From: DRPG01 sp964655065
GTDB taxonomy: Bacteria; Myxococcota_A; UBA796; GCA-2862545
Reading direction: 5' to 3'
DNA length: 64,000 nt
Assembly: GCA_964655065.1 (NCBI GenBank)
Contig: CAZZLC010000032.1
Location: forward strand, 1 to 64,000
Shown here: in pieces, positions 16,972 through 25,453 of the stretch
Numbering within the stretch: position 1 is the first letter of the stretch
How the letters are laid out: every line of letters starts with the position of its first letter
Program-made: the position numbers and the translations under genes
The notes under the pieces: generated by a model
Database searches by the model: none
The model's input: the letters and a program-made list of their open reading frames with translations, nothing else
Told to the model about the DNA's origin: nothing

Positions 16972-17645
16972 CGCCCGTGGCCCTGGCGACCCTGAACCTC
17001 CCCGGCGCCGCGGCACCGTCGAACGAGAGCGTCGGCGAGGCCGACCTGTTCGCCCGCATCCTCGTCAAGGAGCTCCGGAGCTCCCTGCCCGAGGGAGGCT
17101 GGCTCGGCGGGGGCGACTTCCAGGTCTTCGAGACCCTGCTCGACGAACAGCTCTCCGCCGCCTTGGCCCCTGCGCTCGAGCGGTCGTTCACCAAGGGCCG
17201 CAACGCCGGCCCGCCTCGTGCTGCACCGGCCCTCCGAGGGTCTGCCGGACCGCTCGAGGGGAAGGGGACCGTCTCCTCGGGCTTCGGACTGCGGGTGGAC
17301 CCCCTGGACGGAACGCACCGACACCACGACGGCGTCGACATCGCCGCCCCAAGGGGCACCCCCATCCGGGCTGCACGCGCCGGCCGGGTGGTCCGGGCGG
17401 AGAGCGCCGACGGCTACGGCAAGCTCGTCGTGCTCGACCACGGGGCCGGGCTCGAGACGCGCTACGCCCACTGCGAGAGCATCGAGGTGCGAGCCGGCGA
17501 CCAGGTCGCGGCAGGCGCGCTGCTCGGACGGGTCGGCGACTCGGGCCGGGCCACCGGACCCCACCTCCACTTCGAGGTCCGGCGAGACGGGCAGCCCGTC
17601 GACCCTCATCGAGCGGGCCTCCTCCGTCTTCCAACCGATCCGTGA
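16968..17645 (+). CDS. FlgJ-like rod-binding protein fused to M23 (LytM-type) peptidase
   Basis: 225 aa. Residues about 15-70 (ADLFARILVKELRSSLP, FQVFETLLDEQLSAALA) match the FlgJ rod-binding domain. The remainder is an M23 zinc metallopeptidase: GTVSSGFGLRVDP, first metal motif HHDGVDIA, and HLHFE with the second histidine pair. Classical FlgJ carries a GH73 glucosaminidase, so here a peptide cross-link hydrolase appears to clear peptidoglycan for the rod. It directly follows flgI by a 4-bp overlap, the usual flgJ position. No signal peptide is evident, consistent with export by the flagellar apparatus. Confidence 0.87.
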   Translation: MTPVALATLNLPGAAAPSNESVGEADLFARILVKELRSSLPEGGWLGGGDFQVFETLLDEQLSAALAPALERSFTKGRNAGPPRAAPALRGSAGPLEGKGTVSSGFGLRVDPLDGTHRHHDGVDIAAPRGTPIRAARAGRVVRAESADGYGKLVVLDHGAGLETRYAHCESIEVRAGDQVAAGALLGRVGDSGRATGPHLHFEVRRDGQPVDPHRAGLLRLPTDP

Positions 17646-17714
17646 CCCTCGAGAGGTGCGCGGCCGGCGCTGGCTGGTCAGGGAGCCTCTCCACCCGACA
17701 CGCCGCGCGAGGCG

Positions 17715-17743
17715 CTCAAGCGATCCAGTCGACGTCCGATTGG
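17715..17743 (+). promoter_or_regulatory. FliA-type promoter for flgM
   Basis: CTCAA, 16 bp, CCGATTGG, in the 135-bp gap between the flgJ-like gene and flgM. The predicted transcription start, near 17750, leaves a 30-base leader. A FliA promoter in front of flgM is the classical feedback arrangement. Confidence 0.7.
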
Positions 17744-17780
17744 AGCCACGGGAACGCCACCAGCGCAAACTGAGGTTCGC

Positions 17781-18059
17781 ATGAAGATCGGTCAGGTCCC
17801 CCCATTGCCCCCTCGCGACGATGCTGGTTCGTCGACGCCCCGGACGTCGCACGACGAACCCGTGGCCGACGAGGCAACCAAGGTCACCATCTCGAAGAAC
17901 GCCGCGTTCATCGCGGACATGCGGCGTCGCGCCGAGCAGGCCAGCCCGGCAGTGCGCGACGAGCTCGTCGAGCAGGTCCGCGCCGAGCTCGCCCAGGGCA
18001 CCTTCGAGTCCAACACCGACGTGCAGCGGGTCATCGACGGCCTGCTCGCCGACCTCTAG
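17781..18059 (+). CDS. flgM: Anti-sigma-28 factor FlgM
   Basis: 92 aa, the family size. The N-terminal half is disordered and polar; the C-terminal half carries the sigma-binding helices (ATKVTISKNAAFIADM, RAELAQGTFESNTDVQRVIDGLLADL) typical of FlgM. It holds FliA inactive until the hook is complete, then is exported. ATG 17781 lies behind its own FliA-type promoter and ahead of flgN-flgK-flgL, the standard order. No FliA gene is in the window. Confidence 0.88.
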   Translation: MKIGQVPPLPPRDDAGSSTPRTSHDEPVADEATKVTISKNAAFIADMRRRAEQASPAVRDELVEQVRAELAQGTFESNTDVQRVIDGLLADL

Positions 18060-18073
18060 GTCGGAGCCCCGCG

Positions 18074-18382
18074 ATGCTGCCGCAGCTGGTGCAGACCCTC
18101 GTCGGCGTGACAGAGGAGCACGTCGACGCAGCCGTCGCGCTCGACGCAGAGCGGGTGGCGTCGCTCGCCCGCAGACGAGCAGATCTCCTGTTCGAGCTGG
18201 ACATTGCCCTACAGTCCAAACCTCGGCTGACCGATGCGCAGAAGCGAGAGGTCAGGCTGAACACCGAACGCCTCGCGCGAGCGGAGCGACGCCTGGCCCA
18301 CGTCATTGGTCACGTGCTGACGGTCCTGACGCCGGCCGTCCCGACGGTCTACGGCCGCTCGGGGAGGCTCGGCTGGAGGTGA
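18074..18382 (+). CDS. flgN: FlgN-type export chaperone
   Basis: 102 aa, mostly helical, starting 14 bp after flgM and ending 1 bp before flgK. FlgN proteins chaperone the hook-filament junction proteins FlgK and FlgL. Sequence identity in this family is low; the call rests on the alpha-helical pattern (VTEEHVDAAVALDAERVASL, RRADLLFELDIAL), size and position between flgM and flgK. Confidence 0.75.
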   Translation: MLPQLVQTLVGVTEEHVDAAVALDAERVASLARRRADLLFELDIALQSKPRLTDAQKREVRLNTERLARAERRLAHVIGHVLTVLTPAVPTVYGRSGRLGWR

Positions 18383-18383
18383 C

Positions 18384-19733
18384 ATGGGCATTCTCGATAC
18401 GCTTCGGACCGGTGCGAGCGGCATCTTCGCTGCCTCGGCCGGCCTGGACGCGACCAGCCACAACATCGCGAGGGCCCGCCTTCCGGGTGCGACCCGTCGC
18501 TCCATCGACGTCTCGACCCGCCGCGCCTACCGTCAGGGACTCGTCCATGTCGGTCAGGGCGTCCAGGTGGACGGCATCGTCCGCGACGAGCCCGGGCTGC
18601 TGGGCATCCAGCGCATCGACGCGGCTGGTGACGCCGCGAGCGCCCGGACGCTACGCGACGGACTCGCGTTCATCGCGCCGCTCGTCGACGAGACCGTCTC
18701 CAGCGGTCCCCGGAGCACGCTCACCGCGTTCTTCGAGTCGCTGACCATCGCGACGACGGACCCGGGTGACGCCAATCTCCGCACGGCGGTCGTCCAGGCT
18801 GCCGAGGCATTCGCGAAGAGCGTGGGACGGGCCCGCAAGGGGTTCGAGGACGCGATGCTGCAGTTCACGGGGCGCATCGAGGCGGGCGTGGAGCCCGTCA
18901 ACGAGATGCTCGCCGCGGTCGCGTCCTTCAACGCCGAGATCACCGGGGTTCACGACGGCGTGGCCTCCCCCGACCTCGCCGACGAGCGGGACCGGGTGAT
19001 TCGCGAGCTCGGGGAGCTCGGCGGCTTCGAGGTTCGGTTCGAGGCCGACGGCACGGCCACGCTCTTCCTCGACGACCACATCGTGGTGCAGGGGGCCCAC
19101 GCGCGCTCCGTGAACTACGAGGAGCCGACCTCCTTCACCATCGCCATCGATGGCGGCCAGGTCGCGGTCGAGCCGGGAGGCGCCCTGGCCGGCTACGTCG
19201 AGGCCTACGAAGCAGTCGCGGGCTATGCGTCCGACCTCGACACCTTCGCCGCGCTCTTTGCCGACGAGATCGCGGCCACCCAGGCGCTGGGCTTCACCCG
19301 GACCGGGGCCGTGGGCAGGCCCGTGTTCGAGTACGACCCGCTCAACCCCGCCGGCTCGTTCGCGGTGGCCACCGGGCTCACCGGCGACGATCTGGCCTTC
19401 GCGGGCGACCCGAGCGCCGCCCCGGGCGACGGGGAGAACCTCGCGAGCCTCATCGCGCTTCAGTACGAGAACTTCGTCGGGGGTCGGACGCCGGGCGACG
19501 CGCTGTCGAGCATCACCAACCAGGTGGCCCTCGACCTCGCCGAAGCCGAGCGAGTCACCGAGCGCACCGACGCCGTCCTCCTCGACCTCGACCAGCTCGC
19601 GGAGAACCTCCACGGCATCGACGTCGACGAGGAAGCCACCCAACTCGTTGCGTACCAGACCGCCTATCAGGCCTCCGCCCGCGTGGTGTCGACGGCCCAG
19701 TCGTTGGTCTCGACGCTCCTGGAGATCGTGTGA
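18384..19733 (+). CDS. flgK: Hook-filament junction protein FlgK (HAP1)
   Basis: 449 aa, shorter than the roughly 550 aa of enterobacterial FlgK, so the variable central domain is reduced. The N-terminus (MGILDTLRTGASGIFAASAG, LDATSHNIA) and C-terminus (NLHGIDVDEEATQLVAYQTAYQASARV) are the D0 helices of the rod/hook/HAP family. It has NxxNPG-like drift: NIARARLPGATRR replaces the usual NIANxxTxGYxR. The stop overlaps the flgL start (GTGA). Confidence 0.92.
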   Translation: MGILDTLRTGASGIFAASAGLDATSHNIARARLPGATRRSIDVSTRRAYRQGLVHVGQGVQVDGIVRDEPGLLGIQRIDAAGDAASARTLRDGLAFIAPLVDETVSSGPRSTLTAFFESLTIATTDPGDANLRTAVVQAAEAFAKSVGRARKGFEDAMLQFTGRIEAGVEPVNEMLAAVASFNAEITGVHDGVASPDLADERDRVIRELGELGGFEVRFEADGTATLFLDDHIVVQGAHARSVNYEEPTSFTIAIDGGQVAVEPGGALAGYVEAYEAVAGYASDLDTFAALFADEIAATQALGFTRTGAVGRPVFEYDPLNPAGSFAVATGLTGDDLAFAGDPSAAPGDGENLASLIALQYENFVGGRTPGDALSSITNQVALDLAEAERVTERTDAVLLDLDQLAENLHGIDVDEEATQLVAYQTAYQASARVVSTAQSLVSTLLEIV

Positions 19734-20602
19734 TCGTACGTCGTCCCTTCCAGTCCACCACGGACGCTGCCGTCCGTCGCCTCGCCGCGGCCAAGGACGC
19801 CCTCGACCACCAGACCATCGTCGCCACGAGCGGGCTCAGCGTCACGCGCGTCGACGACGCGGCCGGCCTGTGGCGCCAGATCGACAGCCTCGACCAGAGC
19901 CAGTCGAACCTCGACGCGTTCCTCGCCAACGGAGAACGTGCCCAGGGGATCCTGCGCGTGGCCGACGTAGCTCTCGAGGAGAGCTCGCGGATCCTCTCGC
20001 GGGCCCGAGCCCTCGCCGTGAACCTCGCCAACGACAGCTTCTCGCCCGACGACCGCGTGATGCAGGCCGAAGAGATCGACCGCATGGTCGAGAGCCTCGT
20101 CCAGATCGGCAACGCCCAGTACGGCAAGCGGCACGTGTTCGCAGGCACCGCCTACGACACCCCCGCCTTCGACCAGGACGGGACGTTCCTCGGCAACTCC
20201 GATCGGCCCACCATCCAGGTCTCGGACACCCAGTTCGTCATCACCGGCTTCGACGGGAGCTCGTCGATCCGGCCGGCCATCGAGGCGCTCGAGGACTTCG
20301 CCGCTGCGCTCCGCACCGGTCAGCACGAGCCGATCGCAGCCCAGATCGACGTGCTCGACGAGGCCTTCCGCACCCTGGTCGTGGCCCGCCAGGAGGTCGG
20401 CCACGAGCAGGCCGACGTCGATCGCATCAACGATCTCACCCGGTCGCTGCAGATCACGGTCGCCGAGGCCCTGAACCAGCTCGTCGGCGAGGACCCCATC
20501 GAAGCGCTCACCAGCCTCGCGGACCTGCAGAGCTCCTACCAGATCGCGCTCCAGGTCACCGCGAGCCGCGGGTCGACGACGCTCTTCGACTTCCTCCGGT
20601 AG
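19730..20602 (+). CDS. flgL: Hook-filament junction protein FlgL (HAP3)
   Basis: 290 aa, flagellin-like. The N-terminal helix (STTDAAVRRLAAAKDALD) and C-terminal helix (SLADLQSSYQIALQVTA) pair as D0/D1. The GNAQYGKRHVFAGTAYDTPAF block is characteristic of FlgL. It starts at GTG 19730, coupled to flgK. It is the last gene of the flgM-flgN-flgK-flgL unit. The following 254 bp contains short GC-rich inverted repeats (for example CACGGTCCCGTG around 20641-20652) and then the fliC promoter. Confidence 0.92.
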   Translation: MIVRRPFQSTTDAAVRRLAAAKDALDHQTIVATSGLSVTRVDDAAGLWRQIDSLDQSQSNLDAFLANGERAQGILRVADVALEESSRILSRARALAVNLANDSFSPDDRVMQAEEIDRMVESLVQIGNAQYGKRHVFAGTAYDTPAFDQDGTFLGNSDRPTIQVSDTQFVITGFDGSSSIRPAIEALEDFAAALRTGQHEPIAAQIDVLDEAFRTLVVARQEVGHEQADVDRINDLTRSLQITVAEALNQLVGEDPIEALTSLADLQSSYQIALQVTASRGSTTLFDFLR

Positions 20603-20785
20603 ACGGCCCCGGTCGTCAGACCAGCCTCGAGCCGCAGACACCACGGTCCCGTGCCTCCCCCGGCAACGGACCGTCTTCGTGCGTTCGGAGGTCGTACGAA
20701 ATGCGAGCGCTCGGACCGCTTCGTCGTCTGTCGGGCACCCCCCTCCGGTGTTGAGGATCGGGAGGTGCACCGGGGTCACCCAGCC

Positions 20786-20815
20786 CTCAATCTTGCTGAT
20801 CCGGAAACCGAACTG
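20786..20815 (+). promoter_or_regulatory. FliA-type promoter for flagellin
   Basis: CTCAA, 17 bp, CCGAACTG, one base longer in spacing than the others. The same CTCAATCT...17...CCGAA form recurs upstream of the EAL-HDOD gene. The predicted transcription start, about 20822, leaves a 35-base leader with GGAGG at 20843-20847. Confidence 0.65.
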
Positions 20816-20856
20816 CCTCCCGACGCCCATTCCGATTCGTCCTATGGAGGCCACGC

Positions 20857-21696
20857 ATGGCGCTCTCGGTCAACACGAACATTGCCTCGCTCGACGCCAT
20901 CTCGCGCCTGAACATGACGCAGAAGAGCCTGACGAAGACGCTGGCTCGCATCAGCTCGGGTCTGCGCATCACGCGTGCGGGCGACGACGCGGCCGGCCTC
21001 GGGGTCGCCGAGAACCTGTCCGCGCTCACCCAGTCGCTGCGCATGGCCATGCGGAACACCAACGACGGCATCTCGGTGGTTCAGACGGCCGAGGGCGCGG
21101 CGGCCGAGATCTCCAGCATCCTGAAGCGGATGCGCGAGCTGGCCGTGCAGTCGGCCTCCGAGACGCTCGCGGACCAGGAGCGCCTCTACGTCAACGACGA
21201 GTTCCTGGCTCTGGGGGCCGAGATCGACCGCATCGCGGAGGTCACGGAGTTCAACGGCGTCGCGCTCACGGATGCAGGCGCGGTGTCGAGCCTCGAGGTC
21301 CAGGTCGGGGTGGACGGGACCGCGAACAGTCGGGTTTCCATCAACCTGTCGAACTTGCGATCCGACTCGCCCTCCATGGGTGTCGATACCGGAAGCATCG
21401 ATCTGCTCACGGCCGCGAACGCGCAGGACGCCATCATCAGCCTCGATGTCGCGCTCGACTTCGTCAACCAGGTCCGCTCGGGCTTCGGCGCCACCCAGAA
21501 TCGGCTCGAGTCGGCCTTCCGTCAGCTCGACAACTACTTCCTCAACCTCACGGAGTCCGAGGCTCGGATCCGCGACACCGACTTCGCCTGGGAGTCGGCC
21601 CAGATGTCCAAGTACCAGATCATGCAGCAGGCCGGAGTGGCAGTCCTCGCCCAGGCCAAGGGCATGAACGCCCAGGCGGCGCAGCTCCTGCAGTAG
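20857..21696 (+). CDS. fliC: Flagellin
   Basis: 279-aa filament subunit consisting almost entirely of D0/D1: N-terminal NTNIASLDAISRLN, ARISSGLRITRAGDDAAGL, NDGISVVQTAEGA, and C-terminal TDFAWESAQMSKYQIMQQAG and AVLAQAKGMNAQAAQLLQ. The variable surface domain is reduced to about 60 residues. The conserved RELAVQSAS segment corresponds to the inner-filament contact recognised in other flagellins by TLR5. Single copy in this window, with its own promoter and a strong GGAGG ribosome site. Confidence 0.96.
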   Translation: MALSVNTNIASLDAISRLNMTQKSLTKTLARISSGLRITRAGDDAAGLGVAENLSALTQSLRMAMRNTNDGISVVQTAEGAAAEISSILKRMRELAVQSASETLADQERLYVNDEFLALGAEIDRIAEVTEFNGVALTDAGAVSSLEVQVGVDGTANSRVSINLSNLRSDSPSMGVDTGSIDLLTAANAQDAIISLDVALDFVNQVRSGFGATQNRLESAFRQLDNYFLNLTESEARIRDTDFAWESAQMSKYQIMQQAGVAVLAQAKGMNAQAAQLLQ

Positions 21697-21717
21697 CCAA
21701 CGAGGGTTCCCTCCCCT

Positions 21718-21746
21718 CTTCAGTACTGCGGAAATCATCCGATAAC
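21718..21746 (+). promoter_or_regulatory. FliA-type promoter for fliD
   Basis: CTTCA, 16 bp, CCGATAAC. The -10 half is the best match to the enterobacterial sigma-28 consensus in the window. The predicted start, about 21753, is followed by GGGAGAG and ATG 21773. Confidence 0.72.
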
Positions 21747-21772
21747 CCTTGCGTTCAGTTGGGAGAGCCCCC

Positions 21773-23140
21773 ATGTCCATCACCTTCGACGGTGTCTTCT
21801 CGGGTTTCAACACCACCGCCATGATCGAGGCGATTCTCACTGGGTCGTACCAGCGGAACATCCTCCGCGAGAGCCAGATCAGCCAGAACCAGCTGAAGCT
21901 CGACCGGTTCTCACAGCTGTCTGGTCATCTCTCCGACCTCTCCTCGACCATCGACTCGATCACCGACTCCCGGAACGGCATCGAGTCGCAGTCCTACACC
22001 GCGACCTACAGCGAGGGGTTCGGCTACACCGCCACCGCCGGCGCGGGGGCCGTGGCCGGAACCTACGACGTCGAGATCACGAGCCTCGCCAAGTCCCAGA
22101 TCGACAGCAGCAACCAGACCTTCGCGGACTACGCCACGTCCGGGGTGATCGCCCAGGGAACGCTGTCGGTCGACGTCGGCGGCACGGTCACGAGCATCAC
22201 CATCGACGGCACCAACGACAGTGTGTCGGGGCTTGCCGACGAGCTGAACAACGTCGCGGGCATCAGCGCCTACGTGCTCGACACGGGCGACGTGACCGAC
22301 CCCTACCAGCTCGTGGTTCAGTCGGAGACGGGTGCGGCGAACAACTTCACCATCGACACGACCGGGCTGACGGGTCCCGGAACGGCCCCCACGTTCTCCA
22401 ACGTGCAAGCCGGCTCCGACGCCACCGCGACGATCAACGGCATCGCGGTGAGCTCCTCCTCCAACAGCATCAACGCCGTGCCCGGCCTCACCATCGAGGC
22501 CACGGAGTCGGGCCTGGGGCAGAGCACCATCGTGGTGGGGCTCGACAAGGCCGCCTTCCAGGAGCAGGTCCAGACGTTCCTCGACGACTTCAACGAGATC
22601 GTCAACTTCTACGAGCGCAACACCGTCTACGACTCCGACTCGAACATCGCCGGACCGCTGACCGGCGAGTCGGTGGCGCGAGGCGTCGTCGACCGGCTGC
22701 AGACGCTGGCCACGAGCGACTACAGCGGCGTCTCTGGCTCGCTCACGCTGCTCGCGCAGATCGGGATCGAGACGAACCAGGACGGCACGCTGAGCCTCGA
22801 CACGGTCCAGTTCGAGGAGGCGCTGGAGGACAACTTCGAGGACGTCGTCGAGCTGCTGACGAGCGACAGCGGCCCCCTGGCTGCGGTCCAAGCCCAGATC
22901 GACGATGTCTACGTCAACACCAACGGTCTCCTCGACAGCCGCAGGGACACTCTCCAGGACGAGATCGGCCGCCTCCAGGAGGACGTCGATCGCGAGACGG
23001 AGCGAATCGAGAGCCGGACCGAGACGCTTCGGGCCCAGTTCACCAAGATGGAGGAGGCGTTCGCCGAGCTGCAGAACGCGGGCTCCTTCCTCTCCTCCCT
23101 GTTCGCTGCGCCGCCGTCGAACAACAACTCCAACTCGTAG
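21773..23140 (+). CDS. fliD: Flagellar filament cap protein FliD (HAP2)
   Basis: 455 aa from ATG 21773; an ATG 24 bp upstream is in frame but lies next to the promoter -10. FliD caps the filament and folds incoming flagellin. The N-terminus (FDGVFSGFNTTAMIEAIL) replaces the common GLASGLD motif; the middle is rich in Thr/Ser/Gly beta structure; the C-terminus is a coiled-coil (DTLQDEIGRLQEDVDRETER) with a final FTKMEEAFAELQNAGSFLSSLF that matches FliD. Followed by fliS after 14 bp, as usual. Confidence 0.92.
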   Translation: MSITFDGVFSGFNTTAMIEAILTGSYQRNILRESQISQNQLKLDRFSQLSGHLSDLSSTIDSITDSRNGIESQSYTATYSEGFGYTATAGAGAVAGTYDVEITSLAKSQIDSSNQTFADYATSGVIAQGTLSVDVGGTVTSITIDGTNDSVSGLADELNNVAGISAYVLDTGDVTDPYQLVVQSETGAANNFTIDTTGLTGPGTAPTFSNVQAGSDATATINGIAVSSSSNSINAVPGLTIEATESGLGQSTIVVGLDKAAFQEQVQTFLDDFNEIVNFYERNTVYDSDSNIAGPLTGESVARGVVDRLQTLATSDYSGVSGSLTLLAQIGIETNQDGTLSLDTVQFEEALEDNFEDVVELLTSDSGPLAAVQAQIDDVYVNTNGLLDSRRDTLQDEIGRLQEDVDRETERIESRTETLRAQFTKMEEAFAELQNAGSFLSSLFAAPPSNNNSNS

Positions 23141-23154
23141 TCCCGGAGACCCGA

Positions 23155-23529
23155 ATGAACGGCATCGCCCGCTACAAGCAGGCACGGTCCAGCGTCGAGC
23201 CCGAACAGCTGGTCCTCCTGCTGCTCCAGGAGGCGGTCGTGCGACTCACGCGGCTCGAGTCGACGTCAGGCAACGACTCGCGGTGGGTCAAGGACCTCCA
23301 CCACGTCCGAGCGATCGTGCTCGAGTTGTTCGACGGGCTCGATCCGTCGGTCGACGAGGCGCTCGTGACCCGGCTCGCCAACCTGTACCAGTGGTGCATC
23401 GAGGAGCTGATCCGGGCGGGTAACGAGCGGGAGAAGGACGTCGTCGTGCCCATCCGAAAGGTGCTCGAGACCTTGCTCGAGGCCTGGCAGCACATCCTCA
23501 AGAACCCGAGTCCCCCCGAGGCGGTGTGA
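23155..23529 (+). CDS. fliS: Flagellin chaperone FliS
   Basis: 124 aa helical protein. The opening NGIARYKQARSSVEPEQLVLLLLQEAVVRL and the QWCIEELIRAG / VRKVLETLLEAWQ-type C-terminal helices fit FliS, which keeps flagellin unfolded in the cytoplasm. Position directly after fliD supports the call. The stop overlaps the next start as GTGA. Confidence 0.84.
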   Translation: MNGIARYKQARSSVEPEQLVLLLLQEAVVRLTRLESTSGNDSRWVKDLHHVRAIVLELFDGLDPSVDEALVTRLANLYQWCIEELIRAGNEREKDVVVPIRKVLETLLEAWQHILKNPSPPEAV

Positions 23530-23825
23530 CGGCGCATCCCTTCCACCCCCTCGTGGCCGAAGCCGAGCGGCTCCTCGATCAAGACCGGCTCGATCCCGAC
23601 GAGGTCGTCGAGCTCGCCCGGCAGGTGCAGCGGCGTCCCCCTGACGACCCCGAGGTCGGTCGCACGCTGCTCACGCTGGTGGACACGCTGACACGGCGGG
23701 CCGCCGCCGAGCTCGAGGAGATCGAGCGCGCGCTCAAGAACGCCGCGACGTCGAAGAAGGCGCTCTCGGGCTACGGCTTCGTCAAGCCGAACCGCAAGAA
23801 CCAGCGGGCCAACAAGGTGGTCTGA
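23526..23825 (+). CDS. Small protein in the fliT position
   Basis: 99 aa from GTG 23526, coupled to fliS. Predicted helical: a first half with FHPLVAEAERLLDQDRLDPD, then a long amphipathic helix (TRRAAAELEEIERALKNAAT), ending in a basic tail (KPNRKNQRANKVV). FliT chaperones occupy this place in other bacteria, but no FliT-specific sequence could be confirmed. The basic tail is unlike FliT, so a DNA- or RNA-binding role or a flagellar regulator cannot be excluded. Confidence 0.68.
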   Translation: MTAHPFHPLVAEAERLLDQDRLDPDEVVELARQVQRRPPDDPEVGRTLLTLVDTLTRRAAAELEEIERALKNAATSKKALSGYGFVKPNRKNQRANKVV

Positions 23826-23932
23826 CCGGGATCCGGCGGCAGGCCCACGCGCGTCGCCGTCTTCCTGGCCTCCGCTCCTGCAGACCGCCGAGCCGGGATT
23901 ACGTACACGCCGGCTCGCTTTCGAGTAACCCG

Positions 23933-25423
23933 ATGGTACCCTCGCGATCGCAGAGGTATTTCCTCGTCGTAGCGGGGGGGTTCGTGCAGGACGTGCCAGA
24001 GCTGGTGAACGGTGAGCTGCGCATCGACCGCTACGAAGTGGAGGCCAAGCTCGGCGAGGGCGGCATGGCCGAGGTGTGGTTGTGCCGACTCCGAGGAGCC
24101 CGCGGATTCTCCAAGCAGGTCGTCATCAAGACGATCAAGCCCGCTTGCCGCAACGAGAACTACGAGTCGATGTTCGTCGACGAAGCCACCATCGGCGCGC
24201 GCCTCGAGCACCCGAACGTGCCTCGGGTGACGGAATTCGCCCAGACGGCGTCCGGCGTGCTCTACCTGGTGCAGGAATACGTCGAGGGGCCCAGTGTCCA
24301 GCAGCTCGTCGCCGCCCAGCGAGCGATCGGACGCTACGACCTGCGGCTCGCGACCCGCATCGCGTCGGACGTCGCGAAGGCCCTGGACTTCGCCTATCGA
24401 CTCCGTGACGAGCGCGGACGCCCGCTCGAAGTCATCCACCGCGACGTGTCGACCACCAACATCCTGGTTTCGCGGCGGGGTCCGGCGAAGCTGATCGACT
24501 TCGGGGTCGCGCGGTTCAGCGATCGCTCGACCGAGACCCAGACCGGCATCCTGAAGGGAAAGCTCCAGTACATGGCCCCCGAGCTCGTCTCGGCCGGTCG
24601 ACCCAGCCATCGCTCCGACCTGTACTCGCTCGGGCAGGTCCTCTACCGGATGTGCGTGGGCCAGCGTCCCGGCGGTGTCCTCGGCTCGTCCGAGTTCGTC
24701 GCCCCGGCCGAGGCCCAGCCCGACATCGACCCTGCGCTCGAGTCGATCATCCTCGCCTGCCTGCAGCCGAATCCCGACGCCCGCATCGCGAACGGCGAGC
24801 TCCTTGCCCAGCGGCTCGATCGCTGGGCGTTCGCCCACGGCGGCCCTGTCACCGACGCGGAGTCCGCGGCCCGAATCTCGGCGCTCTTTCCACCGGGCTC
24901 GACGGAATGGGCCCCCACCGAGGTCATCGACGGGGACGGGCCAGCTCGACCCGCCACGCCACCGCCCCGGTCACGCGTCACCACGGAGGCACGCTCCCGG
25001 GCCGGTCGGGCGGTGGTCTTGGCCACGTTCGGGCTCGGGCTCCTCGTGGCCGTGGTGCTCACGCTCGTGACCGTCATCCCGTGGGACGGGTCGGAGGCCC
25101 GGTCGCCCGGCGACGCCACGGTCGAGAACCTGCTGGAGTCGTCGAGGGTGGCGCTCGACGAGGGCCGCTTCGCCGACGCCGAGGCGCTGTGGGCGGAGTC
25201 GACGCAGATCACGAAGGTCTCCGACGCCCTTCGGGCCGAGCGGGAAGCGCTGACCACGGAGATCCGGCTGTACCAGCGGCTGCGGGAGCTCCGGGAGCTC
25301 GCGGCACGGGAGCCCGCCGAGGCCCGGGTGCGGGCACAGCACCTGCTGCGGGAGCATCCCGAGCGGGCAGACGTCGCCGCGCTCGCGGACGAGCTCGCCA
25401 ACGCGACGGCGTCGCGCGACTAA
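23933..25423 (+). CDS. Transmembrane Ser/Thr protein kinase at end of flagellar cluster
   Basis: 496 aa. Glycine loop GEGGMAEVWL, Lys66, catalytic loop HRDVSTTN (169-176), DFG 189-191 and MAPE are present, so it is probably active; HRDVS in place of HRDLK is common in myxobacterial kinases. One transmembrane segment lies around 359-381, followed by an extracytoplasmic helical region of about 115 residues resembling TPR repeats. The ATG at 23933 has a poor ribosome site; GTG 23984 or 23993 are alternatives. It lies 107 bp after the fliT-position gene, and its stop codon overlaps the promoter of the next operon. Confidence 0.88.
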   Translation: MVPSRSQRYFLVVAGGFVQDVPELVNGELRIDRYEVEAKLGEGGMAEVWLCRLRGARGFSKQVVIKTIKPACRNENYESMFVDEATIGARLEHPNVPRVTEFAQTASGVLYLVQEYVEGPSVQQLVAAQRAIGRYDLRLATRIASDVAKALDFAYRLRDERGRPLEVIHRDVSTTNILVSRRGPAKLIDFGVARFSDRSTETQTGILKGKLQYMAPELVSAGRPSHRSDLYSLGQVLYRMCVGQRPGGVLGSSEFVAPAEAQPDIDPALESIILACLQPNPDARIANGELLAQRLDRWAFAHGGPVTDAESAARISALFPPGSTEWAPTEVIDGDGPARPATPPPRSRVTTEARSRAGRAVVLATFGLGLLVAVVLTLVTVIPWDGSEARSPGDATVENLLESSRVALDEGRFADAEALWAESTQITKVSDALRAEREALTTEIRLYQRLRELRELAAREPAEARVRAQHLLREHPERADVAALADELANATASRD

Positions 25424-25448
25424 AGCAACGGCGAGGTCGACCGATGGC
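25420..25448 (+). promoter_or_regulatory. FliA-type promoter for the 25.4-29.0 kb accessory operon
   Basis: CTAAA, 16 bp, CCGATGGC, overlapping the stop codon of the kinase gene. Spacing and sequence match the flgB element (CTAAA, 16, CCGATTGG). The predicted transcription start, near 25454-25456, coincides with the first ATG of the operon, implying a leaderless message or a slightly earlier start. Confidence 0.6.
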
Positions 25449-25453
25449 CGACC

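Noticed and set aside
21697..21720. GAGGGTTCCCTC hairpin after fliC as a terminator
   Set aside because: The stem is only 5 bp and the T-run is weak; not convincing.
23880..23945. CCGATGG near 23930 as another FliA promoter for the kinase
   Set aside because: No CT(C/A)AA element occurs 16-17 bp upstream.
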